From contig CAJSYZ010000004.1 in the NCBI GenBank assembly GCA_910574455.1, positions 4,908,599-4,972,598 on the forward strand: a stretch of 64,000 nucleotides of DNA, written 5' to 3'. How positions within the stretch are numbered: the stretch's first letter is position 1; the number at the start of each line of letters is the position of its first letter. Positions 58,021 to 64,000 of the stretch are shown here, one piece after another. The translations under genes were made by a program, and so were the position numbers. The DNA is from Trichaptum fuscoviolaceum. Its lineage: Eukaryota > Basidiomycota > Agaricomycetes > Hymenochaetales > Trichaptaceae. The notes beneath the pieces are model-generated. The model was not told where the DNA came from, made no database searches, and was given only the letters and a program-made list of their open reading frames with translations.

Positions 58021-60010
58021 TTATCGAGAGTTAATAATTGTATCCTTACAGTGATGGATGTCGCTTACCCGATGGAAAAACCGATCATCGTCCAGGGCTC
58101 GTATTCCCAGCAGCGCTAATCCTTTTACGACAGTCAAGGTCGCATTGTGGGCTTCCACGGTGCGGACGGATTTCTCGAACTCAGCCGTATGGTTCCCTCC
58201 ATTCGGAACAGTCGGGATTGCTGAACAAATCATCGGTTAGCCAAGGCACGTTCGGAGTCTTTTGGTCCTCACAATAGACAGGATGGAATGCGGGCAGTTC
58301 TAGGAGAGTGATCGCCGCATGTGAACAAACGTCACAAGAAGCATAATTAGCCTACAAAACTTTAAAGTTGGTGTGTCTTCTTTTTCTTACGGTAAGTGAC
58401 GTTCCCCTGATTTGCAACAAATACATCAAGTTTCAGATTCGCCGACCATGACTTTGAGTTTTGGAAGAAGGCTTACGAAGTCCGTAGAGGCGCCTAATGC
58501 ACCTTCTCCGGCTTTGGATCCCATGTTGTAATGACTTTTTGTCATATTTGCGAACTCCTGTGCTAAGCGGAATATCAGCCAGAGTGGATGTATAGCTGCT
58601 GAGCTTCGTATTTTTACATAGTGCAGGATTCTGACGAAGATCATAATATGCGACGCCGAGGGACATCTCACACCTACAAGAAGACGCCAACGCTGCCGCC
58701 CTAGACACAATTAGCTCAGTACATAAACGCGTCAGAGTTTTCTTTACTCACTCTATGCATGCTTTCACCCTTCTCACGAGGTCAGCTAGCTCTGCATAAG
58801 ACGGCGCGCGGACAATCCATCGCATTTTTGCGTAGTCTGGGATAACTGGAAATTGCATCAGATACCGTATACTCATCTTTAAGAGCGAACGGGGCTTACC
58901 ATTCGGAACCCAGTCATTTCCCTCAATCACAGCATTTACTCGACAACTGGGCTTGATCTGCTGGCGAAGAAGGGAAACGTTATTGTATGCCAAGATAGCC
59001 GCATCAAGTGCATTCTGTCCTTCCCAGGGTGCGTAGGAAGCATGCGCACTGTCATAGTAATCAATTAAGATTGATTACATATGATTGAAGGAGGTGCATA
59101 CGGATGTCCAAAATATTCAACAACTAGGGGTTGAAGTGCCAATGTTGGTCCAAGCTCAGAATAGTTGGGCGGGCCGGGAGCTGGATGACACCTAAAATGT
59201 TTGTGCTAAGGTCGCTTCAACTAGGATGAGTGATAACCTTACATCAGACAGAAGTCCATTTCATTATATGCCCCTTTCTCAAGCAGGACAACCTTACCAC
59301 CACCTTCTTCTTCGGCTGTTGCACTCATGTCAGTCAAAGTACAAGGTATGGGAATACATGGACACTCACCAGGAGTGCCTAACAAGACGATCTTTCCGGG
59401 TATCTTATGCTTTTCCATAGCGACCTTTGCAGCTATGGCGACCCCTACCCCAGCAATTGCTATAAGATTATGACCACAACTTGGGTGCAGGTGAGTAAAG
59501 GGATTAGACACAAGTTAATGCTTACCCATGACCTATTCCCGGTAGCGCATCCATTTCAGAATTGATACCAAAGACTCTCCCTCCGCTTCCGTACGTCCAC
59601 TCGGCTTTCCAGGCTGTGTGCATCCTCTTGTACCGGGGCGTAACCTTGAATCCCTTCGACCGCATATACGCCGTAAGTGTATCATGTGCAAATCTGTTAC
59701 GATTGCTTTTAGATTATGCATGATTTCATAACAAGTTATACTGACTCTTCTTGAAAGGCGAGCTCTGGGCGATCTGTATGGCTAATCAATTCAGATTTCC
59801 CGTAAATTAGTGTGTACGCTACGCACCATGGATCTTGAGGCTCAGGTCTCTCAGTTCAGAATCCAAAAGGGCTATCTGGCCCTCAATTGTTTCCATTATA
59901 TCTGGGCGGTATATGGAGGTATTTGAAATTGTCTCATATGAGGGAGGGCAGTCATCGGATTTCCATGATAAATCTTCAAGTTCATCAGCTATAGTATGTG
60001 CGGTGTGTGA
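58021..60010 (-). CDS. M20-family metallopeptidase/amidohydrolase (PM20D2-like)
   Basis: From the 5' side, exons encode IADELEDLSWKSDDCPPSYE, METIEGQIALLDSELRDLSL, AYMRSKGFKVTPRYKRMHTA, GGRVFGINSEMDALPGIGHG joined to CGHNLIAIAGVGVAIA (metal-binding Asp and His), VLLGTPAEEEGGGKVVLLEK (catalytic/metal Glu pair), a dimerisation part with CRVNAVIEGNDWVPN and IPDYAKMRWIVRAPSYAELA, then MSLGVAYYDLRQNPALC and AIPTVPNGGNHTAEF. The last exon ends at 58021. The pattern is that of Acy1L2/AbgB-type M20 dipeptidase/aminoacylases, zinc enzymes that cleave amide bonds of small substrates. The start is not fixed: the first in-frame ATG in the seen exon is at 59896, but conserved-looking sequence extends to an acceptor at 60010, so a further 5' exon is likely. 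Confidence 0.85.
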
Positions 60011-61232
60011 CTGTAGCCATAGAAAATGGTATGTTTTAGCTCTCCTTACCGGAATTGTAAACTAAATCACCATACCAATCGCTTGCACTCTGCAGATGAG
60101 CTACCTGCCTTTTGCTTGCCAGATCTCAAGAACCGGAATGGAAGCAATGAGTGGAAAACTGAAGCACATCCCGTCATGATGTTTTGAGGATAGAATGGAG
60201 TACCGTGGGGGAACTCACAAGAAAGGGGGGTAGCTGGAAAAGCTGTCAATATTTAAGCAATGAGCTCCCCGTGCTTAAGACGGCGTTTCGTGAGAGCTCC
60301 AAGGGGCAAGTACAGCCGTAAATCAATATACACCGACCTACCGGTGTCGCGTGAAAGGACCCTGCTGGCCATCCTCCGACGAGATCGACATGTTGGTCAG
60401 CGTCGTAGCCATTTTAGATCTGGTATCTTGCAACGTTTTCTCCGGAACCAGCACACGAGGGTTAAGATGCTCAAGAATTTGCCTGTTTGTGGAACCTTCT
60501 ATCAGTATTAAATTCAAAGTATAGATATGGAATATCTCAACTTGGCGTCTCGTGTATGTAGATGCTCTTTTTACAGGCGTAAAAGGACGGATGACGGCCG
60601 ACTAAACCAGTTTACGCCGCGGCCGCCTTCCGTCGTAAGTTTGAGGCGTATTGCTTTTGAGATCTCAGCAGCGTGACTTTTTCCGCGACCCAGACCGTCG
60701 CCTTTTGCTTGAATGTCGGAAGCGCCCTGGCTAGTAGAAGCATAATATATGAGAGATAGAGCAATATTACAGAGTCCGTCTAGACCGACAGTTCCAGCGT
60801 TGATGCGAGCCGTACTTCACGGATAGAGAAAAGTTGCTAATCGAAACGAAACATGTTAGAGACAGAGAATGTGTGGCTGACGTGTCACGGCCAGGCTTCG
60901 GATGAGTTCAAATTTGCAAGCAGCGGATAGAATGTCATGGTGGATGATTGAGAACAAGCTTGCATGTAGAAGTCGGCTCTCATGTCAGAAAAGGAGTGAG
61001 TGCGCCTCAAACTGACGTGCCGGCCAGCCATCAAAATGGCATCACACAGTATTCTTCAGCTTCAGCTTCTGTGTCAAGTGACAGCTATTCTTGACTACAC
61101 TAGTTCCTGCCGTAAGTGTATACCGGTTCCTAGCCTGGACACACATAGATTAGCGATTAGACTCCTCCTTCAGTCGATCGGTGACAAGTCAGATAATACG
61201 ATATTTACACATCAAAGTGTCATGTAGTGTAA
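60011..61232. other. M20 upstream region and intergenic DNA
   Basis: The part nearest 60011 probably holds a small first exon of the M20 gene that I could not identify. Beyond about 60260 I see no supported gene. The frames present are short and unspliced. Confidence 0.4.
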
Positions 61233-64000
61233 CTAGCACAAGTACCAGAGAACTGGTAGCATGATACCGTGCAGCACTAACAAACCCGTTTTTGTAATTG
61301 TGCCACTCGCTCTTTCAAAGGCGCCGCTGGTGGATGTCGGACTCAAAGCCGTGGATTGCACCGACTCGAAGAAGCTTTCCCATGCAGCTATTGTCGCAGA
61401 AGGATATACAATCGTGGATGTTGCTGTACCGGAACCATAGAGGATTTCGGACTGCCCAGGCAGGATATCACCGATGAGATGCGGGTCATTCTCCCCGCCG
61501 TTGACTGATACCGTTCCCGATGTGTTCGTTACCAACCCGGTTTGGTTGTTTCCGAAAATAAACTCCCTGAAAAAGACAAAGGCCTGGTCGGATGTCATAG
61601 CCGACCGAAGTTATAGGGTCAGCGAAGGCTAAACGCAAGCGAGAAGACACAAAACGCACTGCTTCTGGAGCGTACTCAGGTACCTCGTGGCCGGCGCGAT
61701 TGAAGAGTGCGTATGTCCAGTTTCGTTCTTGGTGCACGATCCCAGCAAACGCACCCGAGTCGTCCGTGAAGGTCGTTGAAGGCTTTCTTGTGAATCCTTG
61801 GATGCCACCGAATGTCGTGTTCTGTTTCAGAAGAGTCGTTTCAAATGAATTCAGAGACGGTCAATGTGCGGACCCGAACCTGAATAGTTACTAAGGAAAA
61901 TGAGTTGAAATGAGTTGAAAGCAAGTATTCGAAGGGGCATGGGACTGAAACGCACTCTCGCTGCTAAAGTGAGGCACAACGGTGTCATCGTTTCCAAGAT
62001 AGATGATCACAGAGACATTGTTCAGGGAAGCATTAGTGGCAAGGTCATCGAAGAATGCCACCGGCCTTGAAGCAGGGATTAATTGAAGTCACCGAGAGAC
62101 CATGACCTTCAAAGACTTACTCAACACCTGGAAAGAGCCGAGCGAATGTAAAGATTCCTATCATAAGAGATGTCAAATTCGAAAAAGACTTACTTGGGTC
62201 TCCGAAGACATTCCCTCCCGTAGCTGTGTTAGGTTGAAGTTGCAAATGTAGAATATTTCAGTCATGAACAGATGGTCTCAGTAGAATGTAGTTATGTGTC
62301 GTACCGCCGCGCGCGGAGCTGTTGAACGGGTAATTGATCTGCAGAGTCCAGTTCTTGCTCGTCGGAGCATGAAGGGCCGTGCGTGTCCGGTTGTCTGTAG
62401 CATGTTCGATTATCAGGCGCCGTCGAGATCGGTTTAGTACCTGCACAGCCATGACATACCGTTCAGAAAGATGCCCGGATTGAGGGCCAGCGGAGGGTTA
62501 CGTGCATCAGGAACGTCATACGGCTAGATTGCATACATAGGTGGTAGTCGGATAAGATATTCGAACAACTCCTGTCTTAATGGATGAATGGTACTAACAT
62601 TGAAAGGGCCGAAGTCGTCCAGCGTCCTTATCACGGTCTCTTGTGTGAGGTCTGACAAGAAGCAGCAAAGTCAGACGGAGTATTCAAGTTTCGTGATGAG
62701 AAGCCGGTCATACTCCAGGGAAGCGAGAAGTTGAGCGCATAGTCTTCGATCTCTGCCTGCAACTCACACCCATACCAAGGGTCAATTGTCCCGTTTGCCC
62801 TTCCACTTAGATCGCGCTTTTCTTTCTTCCACTCGCGCTTCCGCTGCTCCCGTTCGATTATCTCGCGGTGCGAAGGCGGACTATAGCGCTTCTTCAGCCC
62901 GAAGCCTTCTGAGGCGGATATGATGGCCTTCAGAAGGTTCTTCCGAATGAGAGCGGGCGGCCTGCTTTCGAGCACCGCGGCCCGCGCGTTCGACGTCGGT
63001 TCTTGAACTGGGCCTACTCGCGGGAACTTTCCGTTTTGCGGGTAAGTCAAGTTAAAGTCGTAACCACATAAATGAGTTCTGGATAAATCAAAATTTCATT
63101 GAGTTCAAATGGGTTTAGTCTGACAATTCCACCCGAAGACACTGACTGCTCCTTGAAGTAGTCATAAACTTCGGGGTCGTATCCGATGAGTTGAGGGAAG
63201 GTTTCGATGATACTCAGCTGGAGAAGAAGCACTCAGAAGAAGGTCTGAAAATGGAATTTCGGTCACACTTACTGTCGGAAGCACTTCATACTCAGGTTCG
63301 GCCCCCATCGCGCCATTTCCGATAGCAATCTTCGAAAGTTTCACTGGTGGGTTCGGAGTCGAAAAAATGGTCTTCGTTATGTACGGCTAGAGGAACCGGA
63401 TGTTCTGAGGAAACGTCGTCGGTGTGTTTTTGTGTCATTACGTACAATGAATGTCCCAGCATAACTCTCCCCAGTCAGCAGAAGGGGACGTGTCGCTAGA
63501 CTCGGAAAAATCTTGACGAGGTTCGAAAGGAAGCCGAGCTGAAACAAACTCCGAATTTAGTTTTACGGACATACCGGGCCAAAGAAATTTATTTACGAAG
63601 TCTTCTCCCATAACATCTTCGTTCGGAACTAAACTCATCATAATTTTAGTAGACTCTATGCTTTGCTGTGATACCAAGACGTACTGTATCCCATCGAGTC
63701 AGCGGTAGAGAAACCTGTCCCGCTAATCGGAGGTTCAGTACTTGAACAACAGTATGGAATACGTTACCAGCACTTACACTGGTTGGTCAACCCAAATGTA
63801 ATCAACCACCTTATCCCAGCTGAAGTTGTTCCCGATTATGGAACCGTCTGCTGCGACATGCAACGGCCCATTCTCCAGCATCAAACCAAGCATGCTCGAC
63901 GCACCCGGGCTGTGAAATGCGTTACATTGTAGCATATGTATCATACAAGAGAAGATCTTGCTAACCCTCCATTCAACCAGATACCCCACGGCTCTGTCGA
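61233..64000 (-). CDS. Serine carboxypeptidase, family S10 (copy 2), N-terminus cut by window edge
   Basis: The gene runs off the right edge; signal peptide and first exons are missing. Visible exons match copy 1 block by block: PGASSMLGLMLENGPLHVAA, VVDYIWVDQPVG, the GESYAGTFI-type nucleophile block near 63440-63480, KLSKIAIGNGAMGAEPEYEV, IIETFPQLIGYDPEVYDYFK, CGYDLNLTYPQNGKFP, the Lys/Arg-rich insertion (REQRKREWKKEKRDLSGRA, about 62790-62860), NRAGHEVPEYAPEAV with the catalytic His, and a C-terminal region. Unlike copy 1 it ends in a long hydrophobic tail (LLVLHGIMLPVLWYLC) that suggests GPI anchoring or a membrane tail. Like copy 1 it has GPGASS rather than GPGCSS. The two copies are on the same strand about 50 kb apart. 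Confidence 0.87.

Noticed and set aside
1..64000. tRNA, rRNA or organellar genes
   Set aside because: No cloverleaf-like or rRNA core sequence was recognised by eye. A covariance-model search would be needed to exclude a tRNA fully.

Overview
The window is nuclear DNA of a filamentous basidiomycete, most likely an Agaricomycete. Genes are dense and carry many introns of about 50 to 80 bases with GT..AG ends. The families are typical of such fungi: GPI-anchored chitin deacetylase, KTR-type mannosyltransferase, tandem F-box/LRR-like genes, and paralogous S10 carboxypeptidases. All calls come from reading the sequence and from conserved family motifs. No database search was run.

Left host block (1-13.1 kb): a class-III aminotransferase cut by the window edge (-), a multi-pass membrane protein (-) with a decayed-looking relative upstream, an ankyrin-ClpB chaperone resembling animal CLPB/SKD3 (+), and a secreted S10 serine carboxypeptidase (-).

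Central block (about 13.1-36.3 kb): a roughly 23-kb segment that I interpret as one large, probably undescribed mobile element inserted between the carboxypeptidase and SEC1. Each end carries an array of near-palindromic ACRCGTT motifs in 10-bp register. Just inside the left array is a five-exon gene for a D-D-E integrase. Just inside the right array starts a long inward-reading gene with an N-terminal zinc finger and a HECT-like C-terminus. Between them are mostly minus-strand genes: a PHD-finger protein, an 894-residue unrecognised protein, an AT-hook protein, and another unrecognised protein with a frame break at a classic slippery heptamer. A small plus-strand gene lies among them. The segment also holds a 2.74-kb near-perfect inverted repeat and a 16-unit tandem repeat with a 254-bp higher-order period.

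Right host block (36.6-64 kb): SEC1 (-), chitin deacetylase (-), three tandem F-box paralogues (+) of which the middle one has a nonsense codon, PSO2/SNM1 (+), RPS4 (-), RAD9 (-), a GT15 mannosyltransferase (+), an M20 amidohydrolase (-), and a second S10 carboxypeptidase (-) cut by the window edge. RAD9 and the mannosyltransferase share a 277-bp divergent promoter.

The host genes are unrelated housekeeping, secretory and repair functions. The coherent system here is the central element. Its DNA-binding, chromatin and ubiquitin-like gene content, together with its phased termini, suggests a self-contained mobile unit. Its exact ends and target-site duplication could not be fixed by eye.
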